NCBI GenBank assembly: GCA_963693305.1
Contig: OY855914.1
Coordinates: 17,834,260 to 17,898,259, forward strand
Origin: Meandrina meandrites
Taxonomy: Eukaryota; Cnidaria; Anthozoa; Scleractinia; Meandrinidae
Direction of reading: 5' to 3'
DNA length: 64,000 nucleotides
The translations under genes and the position numbers were made by a program. This document shows, piece by piece, positions 11,508-23,683 of this stretch (within the stretch, counting starts at the first letter, position 1; each line of letters opens with the position of its first letter). The notes below the pieces were generated by a model that saw only the letters and a program-made list of their open reading frames with translations, had not been told where the DNA came from and did no database searches.

Positions 11508-11538
<31 letters not shown>

Positions 11539-11681
11539 TTAACTAACTAATTACCTAGCTAACTAAGTAACTAAGTAACTAACTAACTAATCCACTAACT
11601 AATTAACTAACTAATTAACTAGTTAACTAAGTAACAAACTAATTAACTAATTAACTAATTAACTAATTAACTAACTAACTT

Positions 11682-11713
<32 letters not shown>

Positions 11714-11757
11714 GCTAACTAAGTAACTAACTAACTAACTAATTAACTAACTAAAGC
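11400..11757. repeat. (AACT)n tetranucleotide array
   Basis: About 350 bp of CTAA/AACT units with scattered AATT, AAGT and other variants. There is no coding potential. Confidence 0.95.
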
Positions 11758-11879
11758 AAGGAAGTAAAAAAGCTTCCAGAGACTCAGGCAAACCAAGAAA
11801 TCAGCCTTCTTGTTTAATTTATGGCTCGACTAACCCTACGTGACGCAAGAGTTGACGTCGTGAAAACAAATCCAATAAC

Positions 11880-12110
11880 GAATAGCATTGTACGCGAATC
11901 GTTCACGAAAAATGTATATTAAAACTGAAAAATTCTCTTTTAAAAGGAAACCGCCTTGAGCTTATTTTAACATTAAGAGAGCCATTATTTTCCTTTTGTC
12001 TTGCCGATTTATTTTTATTTTTTTTTTTTCTTTTTGGATATGGTTTTTGTACCGGACAATCAGGCGGTAAGTGACTGTTTTCATATGTTTATTATGCTTC
12101 ATAAAGAACT
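11880..12110. repeat. Diverged copy of the 40-46 kb dispersed repeat
   Basis: Begins near GAATAGCATTGTACGCGAATCG and ends near CAATCAGGCGGTAAGTGACT. It matches, with substitutions, segments near 40190, 40820-41040, 41600 and 46150-46300. It shows that the repeat family is dispersed as well as tandem. Confidence 0.7.
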
Positions 12111-12339
12111 TCTGGGATTGCGATGATAGAGGGAATAAGCAATTTTTAATGTATTATTGCAAAAAAGGCACAGTGACCTGATAGTTAGTGTTATTAGGTA
12201 AACCTATACTCTCACACTGGCTATTGTTAAAGCGTCGCACGCTTGCCTTTCGTAGACATTCGATTGCATTACAAACTTTTTCAATATCATCGAATTTTTT
12301 TCTACTAAAAGTAAAAGGAAAATTGCACGCCACAACTTA

Positions 12340-12415
12340 GGATCAAGCCAGGAACGTTCGGCATGCTAGCATCCCTCTCTCACCACTACACCACCACGTT
12401 GATCGGCCAAGCCCC
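12340..12415 (-). repeat. Possible pseudo-tRNA or SINE fragment
   Basis: The minus strand reads GTGGTGGTGTAGTGGTGAGA, similar to a tRNA D-arm/A box, followed by a weak B-box-like GTTCCTGGCTTGATCC. Stems do not close well. It is probably a decayed tRNA-related repeat. Confidence 0.3.
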
Positions 12416-12419
12416 GGAA

Positions 12420-15400
12420 AACTTTTATTACAAAGAGTGACATTCTTAACTATTACATCTAAAATTAATGACCCTATCCATATCCCTAATCTAAGAGTGA
12501 ATCTAACTTAGATTAGCTAATCGCCCTTTCTGTCCTAATTCACTGCGATGATCAAAGCACAGTTTCAATCTAATCAAAACCTAGACTAGAGCAAGTTTGA
12601 CATTGTCCACTCCGAAAAGCTTGGTTACCAATGTCGGCATCGACAGTTAAAAATGGCATCCACCGATTGCGAAAGGGGAATCAAGTAGGGCGACGTTACA
12701 AAAAGGCTGAGGAGTAACCTAAAAGTGGATGACAATCCATCCAGGGGGAAGAAACCATTCTAATCTACGCCTAATCTTGTATAATTACAAATGAAGTATT
12801 TTGAAGCCGACAGATTCTATTACTCAATGAAACAACAAAAATGCAGTGGTATTCGATTGCCTTTCTTGACACCAAAACAACCAGATAAGAAGATGGCTCA
12901 ATCACCGCGTCTGTCTACAGGAAAGATACTAACACCGACTGTTACCTTGATTTCAAATCACACCACCATCCCCAGGATAAACACTCGGTCGTGTGCACTC
13001 TCATGGAACGCGAGAAGAATATTCCTTCCACGGAGGAGGAAGTATCACGGGAAACTAAACGAGTGGCAAAAGCCCTCGCCGCTAATAGCTACCCTTTTGA
13101 AGGCTTGACTATGAGACTATGAATGTTAAATTCTGCGAAGATAATTCCGGGAGTTAAACGAAAATGCGCTCTTTCCGAAAATAAAAAAACATAAATAAAT
13201 AAATATTTTTTTAGAGTCATTAAGGATACTCTAGCGACTATTGTTGCACTTGAAAAGTTTCTTCGAGGTGTGATAAAGCTTTATCAAACATCGTGTACAT
13301 ATACTAAGAAGGACGCCGCTGGATATTTGCATTTTTATCTTTGCCAAAACGTCCAAAACATTATATATTTAGCCAGTGTAAACCTTTTTTAACTCTTTGT
13401 ACCAAATTTTTGGAGTGGTATTTTTCATGACAATAAAATCGGTAGGGTAGGGTAAAAAGTATTTCTTTTCTGCTGCGTATAAACTCGCAGTCGCGATGAA
13501 GGCGCTTATGACGTCATACTCAACAATGGTAAAATGTCGTTTTCTATGCTGGATGGTGATGTAATCGGGTGGATAGTTGCAAAAGGTAGGCAGAATTGCG
13601 AGAGACATTGTGGCTTTCCGAAATTCCAACATCGATATCAATTCGTACAGTGTGATCGTCCGGATGAAAGTAGTTCTGAAGAGAAATCTGGTGTTGGTGA
13701 TTGACGTTTAGACAGCCTGAATGTTAACGCTGATCGGACAGTTAATCAGTGATATAATCAACGGTTATCGGTCAGTTTCCATCCGTCCACTGCTAGCCAA
13801 ACTGAGACATTCTGTTCGAGGTCCTTTCATTTGTTTTGTTTACGTCGTGAATAAGTCGTTTGATGGTGCCAGTAGTTGTTGAGAGGCGTTTGTTCTATGA
13901 TTGCGTACCAGTTTTCTACAAGTTCATCCAAAATGTTTTTCAAAACTAATTTACGATCTGAATATAAGGTGTTGGCATCGCCGTTCGTTTATGTTCAGTC
14001 AATTTCGTGTTAAGGTTTCCAGCGGTACAGTATCTCCGATGGAGGAGACCTGGCCGTCGAAACATTTGATCCTATAAACTACTTCGTGTCTGTCGTTAGG
14101 TTCATCCCTTTCTTTAACGTTGGTCAGTAAATAATAAAATAATAATGTTCAGAAATTAACAAGAATTTCGTTACTTCATACCTACAATTCCCGTAACAAT
14201 ATTTATTTCAACGGGGAATACTCTCAAGGTCATAATACATAAAGTATAATAAATTATCTGCACATTTCCCTTTCGCTCCAAACGCATACAAAGTAAGACA
14301 CAGCCTGCAAACGCCAGCCGCCGGTACCCGAGGACTGCCCTCAGATTAGTTTACTCTCTTCTGAAGTCTGCTGTGTACATTTTACACTGACTTACTCTTA
14401 TTAGAGTTGTCTCCAAGTAGGAGGTGTCACGTAGAATAGGTTTGACTGTATAGTTCCTCTCTGCATCGTGCAGCTTTAGTACATTCATTGTTTCAAGTTG
14501 AAATCTAAAATACTATGTAAAAGAACATATTTTCAGCATTTCGAGTTTGCATTGTCTGGGTAAGCTGTGTGCGGAGGTCCGCTGGAATAAGTTCAACTTC
14601 AGGACGTTTAGAGAGTAATTCTACGTGTAATAAACTGATCTGGAACCTCCTAGTTGTTGGTAATTGGCAACCTAAAATAGTATCCATTTAAGGCGTAGAA
14701 TGTATATAGAAAGAGACACGATTTCATGAACGTTACATTTCCACTTATACTTCAGTTTTTATGTTTATGTATACCGCTTGGTGGCTGATATCGTTCCTTG
14801 TAGTGCGAAGCTCTACTCCAACGAGTCAACGAGTCCAAAGAGCGTCAAACGAAGATGCTCTTCAGAAATTTTATACTAAACCCCAAAATGATACCATTTT
14901 TCATGACATATCGGACTTGACAGCCAAAGCAGTATGACAACGCATTTTATTGATACGCTGCAACAGTAAACAAGAACGACCTTGATAGCTAGAGAATATT
15001 GGTGTTTAGTCCTGAACAGCCTTGCTTGGACTAGAATTCTAATTACACACCTTAGGGAGATGACGAGCATCCCCGTTCTTGGAAGTATGGAAGTCCACCC
15101 CCCCCCCCCCCCCCCCCAAATAAACCTAACCCAGGATAAAAGTGTGTAAAAATGAGTAAGAATAGTAAGGATTATTGTACTCGTAACTTCATGATTATTC
15201 TGGACAGAAGATACCCACAGCTCAGTGGTGCTCAATGTACTAGTAGTATAATACTATTACAGCATTACTCATTTGAGATGAAGACGGTTTCGGACACGCG
15301 TAAAGAAACAGTTTAAGTTTTAGAGGAGAGAAAGATCTGACCGACGTTGACTAGTTAGTATCAATCGATGATTTTAATCCATATTCAATGTTAAGTAAAA

Positions 15401-16009
15401 ACTCTTCTGTTGTCACAAGACGTTCATATCTACGTTGAGGAATATAGTCAAGAAACTCCGTTCAAGTAGTAAATTAGAACGCTTGTGCGAACTAATCGTT
15501 ACCCTTACATCAGTGTTTAGAAGTAACATCTTCTTCAGGCTCACCAATTATGACAAAAGACAAAGTAGCCACGCAGATTAAGGAAAGGAACATATCAAGG
15601 GAGCACAAAGCATGCAGAGGCGATGAAGGATAACAACCCAATGCTCTTTGATTTGATTCATAGAGTAATCACGTATGACCTCGTACCATATCCCCACGAT
15701 CGGCTGCCTGTATAATGCGATGAATGACGTCATCGCCTAAAAAGGGCAAGGACCAAAATAAACGAATAGTGTATGGTATTTTTATTTACCCCCGGATTAT
15801 AGAGTAACTTTATCATAGCGAGAGAGGATGAAGGGTAAGAGAGGTAGTACCCCATACATTGCTTATTTCAATGAAAAACCCTCTCGACCTATTTTTGACT
15901 CATCATTTCATTTCCAGTCAAAACTGGCTTGGCTATGAAACATTCATAGTTGGACGTTCAGTCTTTGGTTTTTGGGCTGTGAAAAATTGTTTTTCTTTAA
16001 CTAACACAG
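12420..16009. other. Long gene-poor stretch
   Basis: The ORFs here are short, and I found no recognisable domain or splice-consistent exon chain. It contains a C run at about 15098-15117 and scattered low-complexity AT. A single-copy regulatory or intronic role cannot be excluded. Confidence 0.45.
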
Positions 16010-16270
16010 GATGAACCTCGCACTCGGATCATCCTAACGCGATATGTTTTCAGCTTTCAGTTTACATGCGAAATGTTGCATTTGACTCTAGCGCTAGGAT
16101 CATCCTACCTCTCAGATGGGTTGATCCTAACGCTAAGATGATCCTGTTGGGCTACGGTGAAATGCAACATTTCGCATGTAAAGTGAAAGCTGAAAACAAA
16201 TCGCGATTGGATGATCCTATTAGAGGTACTAGGGTGATCCTAGCACTAGGAATAAACCTATTTTACATGG
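16010..16270. repeat. Foldback element with CCTAGCGCTAGG-type core (copy 1)
   Basis: Inverted arms: TTTTCAGCTTTCAGTTTACA near 16050 and TGTAAAGTGAAAGCTGAAAA near 16180. Between them are several ATGATCCTA(A/G)CGCTA motifs. Related copies lie at 17290-17620 and 38390-38775. Confidence 0.75.
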
Positions 16271-17285
16271 AAGGAGGATGAAACGCTCGCTGAATTCCGA
16301 ACGGCAAAATCAGAAGGACCATCAGTACATGCATTCCTTTTAGAACCTAGAACGTGAAATCTTCAGTTCAAAGGCTAGTTTTAAATTTCACTAAACTGCT
16401 GTCATTCATAGTTGACAGGTCAATCGCCTACGATCACAGGAAAATACTTTGAAGCTGTTTGGAAACGGTCGTTTATGAAAAAATTATCCCTGGGAGCAAT
16501 CTTCTCTCCAAAAAATCGAAAATGCGTTAGCTTAAGTTGTACCTATTCATTGTTGCCTTCAGGTCAAACTCTGAGCAGTAAACCAAGAAGATCTCCTAGA
16601 CATCTCAATGCAAGGGGAAAACTTCGCTCACAGTTGATGCGAAAACCGTTGAAGAAACCCTCTGCTTTAAATTCTGGCAAAGCGCAGGTACAAAGACAAC
16701 TCTTGGGGGTCTTCGCTGAAGGATTGAAAGTTTTCGGCCTGGTATTTATTCTGAAATAGAATTTGTAACATCTGAGAGGAACACTAAGCCCCTTCCATGT
16801 TCCTTTGTTCCCAACGAAATTTTCCCTGTGTTCTCGTGTTCGCTAAAAGTAATTCTTCGATTATCGTGTTTCGTGTTCCCATATGCTCTTGTGTCCAAGT
16901 TCCCAAAAAGTTAATAACCATGTTCCCTGAAACCCCTGGGAGGGGCTCAACACTGTCTTTCTGTTATTATCGTCAACCGTTGAAAAGCAGTTCTATTAGT
17001 AAGCTGGTCCCCATCATGGAACAAATCCTCATGGCGCCATCGGGTGCATATGATACAAAAAAACACAGATTGTGTCGAAGTGTTTACCTCAATGGTCATT
17101 GTTAAGTGAGAAAATTCGTTTGCAACATTTCTTCTCACAGCGATGTAGTATAAGGCCTGCGCTGACAAAAGTAGAGAAGTACAACGATCTGCAGTCAAAA
17201 CTTGGCTATCAAGCATTCATATTTGGACACTCTCTTCTATTTTTGGACTGTGAAAAATTATTTTTCTTCAAGTAATCTCAGGTCC
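16271..17285. other. No recognisable gene
   Basis: Short ORFs only, with nothing identifiable. It lies between two foldback copies and may be spacer of a larger repeat. Confidence 0.4.
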
Positions 17286-17289
17286 CATT

Positions 17290-17940
17290 TACATGAAAAG
17301 AGAATGGAGAAAGAATGGGCTAGGATCATATTCCTTCCACGTAAAATAGGATGATCCTAGTGCTTGGTTCATCCTAGCTCCTTTATTATTAATAAGCACT
17401 AGGATCATCCCCTTTCCATGTAAAATAGGATGATGCTAGCAGTAGGATCATCGAGCGCGATATGTTTTCAGTTTGAATGCAAAAGGTTGCATTTGATCCT
17501 AGCGCTAGGTTCAAATAAAACTTTTTACATTTAAACTGAAAGCTAATATATCGCGCAGAATCATGTGATCCTAGTAATAAAGGAGCAAACTTTCTCCATG
17601 TTAATGGGCCATATATCTTTTGTTTAAAATTCACATAAATACAATTCATCAACTGCTCTCCGTTTTGCCACAGTCAATTTGAAAGAAGTGACTTGCCTTG
17701 AAGCTCGCATTCTTTTTTTTTTTAAAAACCCGACAAAGTTTGCTTTCTAAAATAAACCGTCCGGTCTTTCACTTTCTGAGAATTATTTGCGGACTCCGAG
17801 AAATTCAGGCGGTCTCCCCATGCTTCGTCGCCATTTCTTTTTCTTGCTTTCTTTTTTTTTTTTGTTTTTACTTCTGCCGTTCTCATTTGCTGAACTTCCT
17901 TCGCAATCACTTTTGAGGTCACTATAGTCCACTTCATCGT
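17290..17940. repeat. Dispersed repeat with foldback core (copy 2)
   Basis: The foldback core (to about 17620, with GATCCTAGCGCTAGG) is followed by about 320 bp that match 38765-39070 in direct orientation. Shared blocks include GGGCCATATATCTTT, GAAGTGACTT(G/A)CCTTGAAG and CCCCATGCTTCGTCGCC. The repeat unit is therefore about 650-700 bp. Confidence 0.75.
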
Positions 17941-17944
17941 CCTG

Positions 17945-19124
17945 ACTTAAACTTTTTTCCTTTCAAAATTACATGTACCAATTGACTAAGTGGGAGGGCT
18001 GGACGGGAAAATATTTGGCTCTCGATCAGGACGCATGGACCTTGCTCGGTCTGTACATCTTGACCTCGAACGAAATATTTTCTCGTCCGGCCAGACTTAA
18101 TTCAGTCAAAAAGCAATTTATGATATGACCACCTTTAAATTGACTTTTTAAATGTTTTTCTTTCGTGGATGCAAACGAGGCAGCCGGTTTCGCGCGCATT
18201 TTGAAAAGCTAATGGTAACCTGCCTTTTTTTGGCGGGAAGCCAGTGAAGTGCATTTGAACTGCGAAGTGCGCACAAAGAATTCAAAGTTCTGTTAAAATT
18301 GTCAAAATTACAACCAAATCTTCGAGTTTAAGCTTCATTCCAAGGAGATTTCAATCAGTCCAAATTCTTCGTACATGACTGCAGTTAGTAGCAATTTCAA
18401 AGGAGACGTTTGTGAAGACCTATGAAGGACTACGACAAAGAATTTGCGCGACGTTTCGGCTAGTCATGCTTGTCTCAGCGAGGACAGAATCAGGCAGAAT
18501 TGAACAGTTGAATAATAAAGTTACGCAGACGTTTCTTCTGGGCCGAAATTTATACTTGGCTTGAACGAGAGGATTTATTAATTTTCAACCAAGAAGAATG
18601 TTAGATGTAAAAAAAAAAAAACGATGTTAGATCTCGATATATGAAGTCATAGGATGACTTGGAACAGAATTGTACAGGGTGTCGAGGATTTTGCTTCGCT
18701 TCGTTTCCCGTCGGCTTCAAGTTGTTTTCTTTACCACTGAGGTTTCTAAACGTCTTGAATGTCTGCCGTTGCTGCCAAGTCCATTTGAATTCGTTTGTTC
18801 TTCCACGATGTTGAACTATAATTACGGTTGTCTTCAAGTTAGTGGTTAAGACGCTTCGTGAGAACTAGTGGGACACTGTCAGTTTAGTCGTAAACATAAG
18901 CTTACACGTACGCTATTTTCTTTGTTGTGATTTAAGAATTATACAGCTGTAGATTTTCAAACTTACTTTGGCATTCGTATTTTTTTTTTTATTCTTCAAC
19001 GCTTATCAATGACTACGGTTTTATTTAGAAACCGCAGAATTTGTTTGGGTAAGTAGTTTTTTGACGGCTTTTGTTTCGATTTTATTGTTGTTGTCAGGAG
19101 TTATTATGGTCGAATCAGTTTATG
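17945..19124. other. No recognisable gene
   Basis: AT-rich, with a GACGTTTCGGCTAG-type repeat fragment near 18450. No supported coding sequence. Confidence 0.4.
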
Positions 19125-19126
19125 CA

Positions 19127-19382
19127 TTTCTTAAAGGAACCCTCCACTGTTTTTACAAGTATCGCTTAAAATGTTCCAAATGTGTTAATTAATAGATCCT
19201 ATATTAATAAAATGACTTACCTAGCGAACTGATTTTTTTTATCGATTTTCGAAGAAGAGTCTTTCAGCCTCTTCGAAATTCCCGCGGCCGCCATCTTGAA
19301 TAGCGCGCAGTGGACTGTGGGCATTGATGACGTATCGTGGTTGCTCTCTCCAATCTCTGCTGTATGAATTCGAGACAATTTG
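19127..19382. repeat. Host repeat arm interrupted by Polinton 1
   Basis: Matches the reverse complement of about 36690-36965 closely, sharing CCACTGTTTTTACAAGTAT, CTAGCGAACTGATTTTTTTT and GCGGCCGCCATCTTGAATAG. After the Polinton, 36179-36230 continues the same alignment (CAGATTTTGCCATATCA). The element therefore landed inside a pre-existing repeat. Confidence 0.85.
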
Positions 19383-19588
19383 AGTAGTAATATCGGAGTC
19401 CATCAAATACCACTTCGGGCGCACCCGCCTAATTTTGCCTCTTTCCGAGACTAGTACTCCGGGGATAAACCCCTTCGTACTAGGGAAAGAGGCAAAAGGC
19501 GGGTGCTGCTCAGTAGTATTTGATGGACTCCGATATTACTACTCCGAAAGACAGCCAGCAAACACCGCCCATTTAAAGGAACGCAGCA
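19383..19588 (+). repeat. Left terminal inverted repeat, hairpin-forming
   Basis: Positions 19383-19410 and 19516-19543 are perfect 28-bp reverse complements. Inside them GCACCCGCCT...CTCTTTCC pairs with GGAAAGAGGCAAAAGGCGGG with small bulges, and CTAGTACTCCGGGG faces CCCCTTCGTACTAG across an ATAAA loop. So 161 bp of the repeat fold into one long hairpin. The remaining inner 45 bp are unpaired. Confidence 0.95.
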
Positions 19589-19639
19589 GTGATGTAACAA
19601 AGTTCAAAATAATAATTAATTAAAAATATTTTTCCACAT

Positions 19640-19647
19640 TATATACG
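19640..19647 (+). promoter_or_regulatory. TATATA motif just before the polymerase ATG
   Basis: TATATACG directly precedes ATG. The same TATA-like word sits 2-20 nt upstream of nearly every ORF in this element, on both strands. It is likely a promoter element giving very short leaders. The role is inferred. Confidence 0.5.
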
Positions 19648-22600
19648 ATGGACAAAATTGATCTCAGATCTTTGGAAGAAGAGCTTGCAAATCTTGATCC
19701 CGAAGATTTGCGATATTTATCAAAATTAATTGCAGAAGACACGCCCACAATTCAAAATGTAATAAATACTCTGCTGGAAGAACCAATCCCAGAAGGTGTA
19801 AATAAAAAATTAAAAGCCCCGCTAAAGCCTGATAAATTAAAACCAACACCACCGCCAAGAAACAGAAAAAGAAACAAAAAAGAAACCGTATTGAAAATAT
19901 TTGACCCCATCCACCCGAACAAGGTGAAAACGGTGACAGATTATCAGAATGAGGTTCTGGACCTGTACCACGACACGGAATACGAGGGGGTAGAAGAGAA
20001 GAGCGGTAGACGTTACAAGAGGTGGCGTATAGTATCGGGGTTAAATAAAGACCTCACACCAAGGTTTATGAAAAAAATAAGAGAGAACGTGGGAACATCT
20101 TTTTACATGAGCCACAGTTACGCGTACTTCTTAGAAAACATCGAAGACGGATCCAGACTAATTTATTACCAAAATAAGGGCTCTCCATGGATGAAAACGT
20201 ACGCAGACGCAGAAAAATGGATAAGGGAAAGGGAGGAGATACGTCTAGATCCAGATAACACTGAAAGGCCAGATACAAAGTGGATCTTTGAGGCCCATTT
20301 TAACGTCGATATAAAGGTTGTGCTTGATCGTCAACCATTAATGGGAACAGGACCATTACCATACTGGCTACGCAATCTTGCACACGCTTCTAGAGGGAAG
20401 GCAATGGTAGCTCTAGACACCTATGGGGACAATCTGTGTCTATGGCGCTGTATAGCTGTACACAAAGGAGCTAGGCCAGATCGAAGTACGAAAGCAGCCC
20501 AAGATCAAGCTAAGAGTTTCTACAAGCTCAAGAACGCTCCGAAGAATTGCGCAAAAACATCGCTAGATGAATTGGAAAAGGTGGAAATGCATCTAAACAA
20601 AGGCAAGGCTTTCGCAGAATGGGAAGGAATCAGGGTTTATATCCCCGAACTGGCAAATGCGGATGAAATCGAAATGGGTATAGAAACACATCCCACAATA
20701 GTTTGGCATCTAATGAGAAACCCGGCACCACAAATCAAAAACATCATGACAATAGGGCTATATGGAGAGCACGCGTTCCTGATAAAAGACATCACGAAGC
20801 TGGCGAAAACGTACGAATGCAACCATTGCCACGCAAGATTCACAAAGACATGCAACCTCCAACGTCACGCAGAAAGATGCGCCCAAGGTAAAACCGTAAT
20901 ACACTGTCCAGGTGAAAAAGTTGAAGCGCCACAGACAGCATATCAGAAAGCGTTTTACCCGAAACACAGCGCATCAAAAGAATCAATACAGTGGTTAAAT
21001 TACGTGGCAAAACGATGGAATCTAAAAATAGCGCACGCAATGTCAGGACACGGGGGAGAACGCTGGATAGAGAAAAGGCCGGTTGACGGGTACAACCATG
21101 AGAAAAAGTTGGTTTTACAATATCACGGCTGCCGCTGGCACGGATGTCCAAAATGTTATCCAGATCGAAACCAAATAATAGAACACGGCGGCAAGACAGT
21201 AGAAGAACTCTACCAAGCAACAGTAAAAAGAACGGCACATCTGCGAAAGGCGGGATACAAAGTGGTGGAATGCTGGTCATGTCAGTGGCTCGTCCCAGGA
21301 GGTGCAGACAAATATGGTGAAGAACCATCAAAACCCCAAACAAAAAGCTATCCACACGCTATTCTGTATGACTTTGAGGCGTACGGAGACAAAAACCATC
21401 GAAAGGAACCAACAGGAAATCTCACGATTGAGAACAAACACATACCAATCTCAGTAAGCATGGGCGATACATTGGAAAGAGAGCCAACCCACATCTGTGA
21501 AAAAAACCCCAAAGTGTTGGTTCAAAAGTTCATGGAAGAACTGAAAAGACGAGAGAAAAACATCAGAGCAAAAGTGCGCGCAGAATTCATGCCGGCAGAC
21601 ATCGAGCTGATACCAAAAGATCAAAGGAAAAAAATAGAAGAATGGTGCGACCAGGTGCCAACACTCGGTTTCAACTCAGGAAGTTATGATTTGAACCTGA
21701 TAAAGAATTACTTCGCGGAACAGCTCGCAGGTACAACCAACAAAGTGAGAGTGGCAAAGAATGGGAGTAAAATCATGTTCTTACTCACGGACAGATTGCG
21801 TTTCCTGGACATAATCAACTACTTGGGCCCAGGAATCAGCTACGCGAAATGGGTGGAAGCGTACGACTGCAAGGCAACAAAATCCTGGCTCCCATACGAG
21901 TGGTTTAACAGCGCAGAAAAGCTGGATTACCCAGGATTGCCAGATTACCCGCACTGGTATTCGAAGCTTAAGAATGAGTACGTTCTAACACGGAAAGAAT
22001 GGGAGGAATGTCAGAGACTGTTCAAAGAAAAGGGGATGAAAACCTTTAAAGACTGGCTGAAATATTACAATAATCTGGATGTGGCACCCGGGCTTGAAGC
22101 GCTCCAAAAAAATGAAAAACTTTTACATAGAGAAGGGGATAGACATAATGAAAGACGCAGTCAGCATCCCGGGAGTGAGTTTGCATTACTTGCTAAAAGG
22201 CGCAATAGAACGCAAAGCGGAACTGTACGCCCCAAGTAAAGAAGCATATGAAATGTTAAAAGAAGCGGTAGTGGGAGGTCCAAGTTTGGTCTTCACAAGA
22301 TATCATGAAGCAGGTAAAACGCGGATAAGATCGCATCAATACACGATCCCAAGGGATGGAGAAGTCATAACAGGAGCCCACGCGAAACTTTGTCAAAACA
22401 TCCTCGGATATGACGCGAACGCGCTGTACCTCTCAACAATGCTGAGAGAAATGCCATGCGGAAAAGAAAGGGTTGTGCACTACACGGACGAGTACCAAGT
22501 AGATGCTGCCCCAATATTAACGCACAGATTAAAAGAAAAAAGCTGGTTCGGGTACGCAGAAGTGGACATAGAAATCCCAAACCACTTGCACCAAAAGTTT

Positions 22601-23683
22601 GAAGAAATGTGTCCGTTCTTTCACAAAAAATCGGTACCAACCAAAGCCATTCCAAAGCACATGAAACAATACTTGAGAGCAACAGGAAGAAAACTAGTGG
22701 AGAAAAACAAGAAACTAATGGGAACGCTGTCAGCACAGAGGATACTTTTATATGAGCCGCTGCTGCAGTGGTACATAAACCACGGGGCAAAGATAACTAG
22801 AGTCTACCGGACGATCGACTACGAGCCGAAAGTAATATTCGAATGGTTCGTGAAAGAAGTCACAGAAAACCGCCGTACAGGGGATGTGGACAAAAGCAAA
22901 GCACTATTGGCTGATATATTCAAACTTCTGGGAAACAGTGGATATGGGAAGCTGATAGAAGCGTTAGAGCGGCAAACAAACGTAATTTACACCAAAGATG
23001 AAAAGGTGGTGGACAGAGCATTGAGAAGCGCATACTTTTCAGACTTGGATGAGATTGGAGAAGCATATGAGTTAGAAAGTAGAAAAGCACGGATAACAAT
23101 CAGACGCCCATTTCAGGTAGGAATAGCGGTGTATCAGCTAGCCAAGTTGAGGATGCTTGAATTTTACTACGACTTCTTGGATAGGTATCTTGACAGGAAA
23201 GATTTCGAGCTGATCCAGATGGATACAGACAGCAACTACCTCGCAATCTCAGGAAAGAGTCTGGAAGACATTGTGAAACCAGATATGAGAGAAGAATTCG
23301 AGAAAGAAAAAAAGAACTGGCTGGCATGGGACAAATGGAGCGGAAGAACGCCGGGACTGTTCAAAAAAGAATTCGAAGGGGAGCGGATGATCGCGCTGTG
23401 CTCCAAATGTTATTATACAGACCATATCACAAACAATCAAGAAGTGAAGAAGAAGAAACTGAGCTCAAAGGGGATGTCAAAGAGGCAAAACGAGATCAAC
23501 TGGCACCGTTTCAAGGCAGCGCTAGATGGAAACAAAGACATGGCAACAAACCGCGGATTCCGGATGCGGGACGGGAACATGGTAACATACGAGCAGGAGA
23601 AGCTGGGGTTGAGCGCATATTATGACAAAAGATGGGTGCTGCCGGATGGAATACACACGGAACCAATTGAATACCATATCTAG
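19648..23683 (+). CDS. polB: Protein-primed family B DNA polymerase (one frameshift)
   Basis: Replicates the element from a protein primer. In order: N-terminal region to about residue 380; C2H2-type finger (CNHCHARF...H, about 389-412); a conserved YHGCRWHGCPKC box (about 492) followed by a predicted nuclease-like segment; exonuclease motifs YDFEAYGD (about 572), FNSGSYDLN (about 673) and YYNNLDV (about 806); then, in the next frame, polymerase motif A DANALYLS (near 22410), motif B KLLGNSGYG (near 22925) and motif C DTDS (near 23222). The frame changes by one base in an A7 run at about 22108-22114, just after the last exonuclease motif. Every catalytic motif is intact, so this is either a recent lesion, a sequencing error or slippage. 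The 3' end overlaps the convergent integrase by 4 bp. Confidence 0.93.

Noticed and set aside
12791..13108. 105-codon plus ORF as a host gene
   Set aside because: No recognisable domain, no splice partner and no composition contrast with the flanks.
20840..21355. 171-codon minus-strand ORF inside the polymerase gene
   Set aside because: Antisense shadow of the polymerase frame with Leu/Phe-rich composition typical of such shadows.
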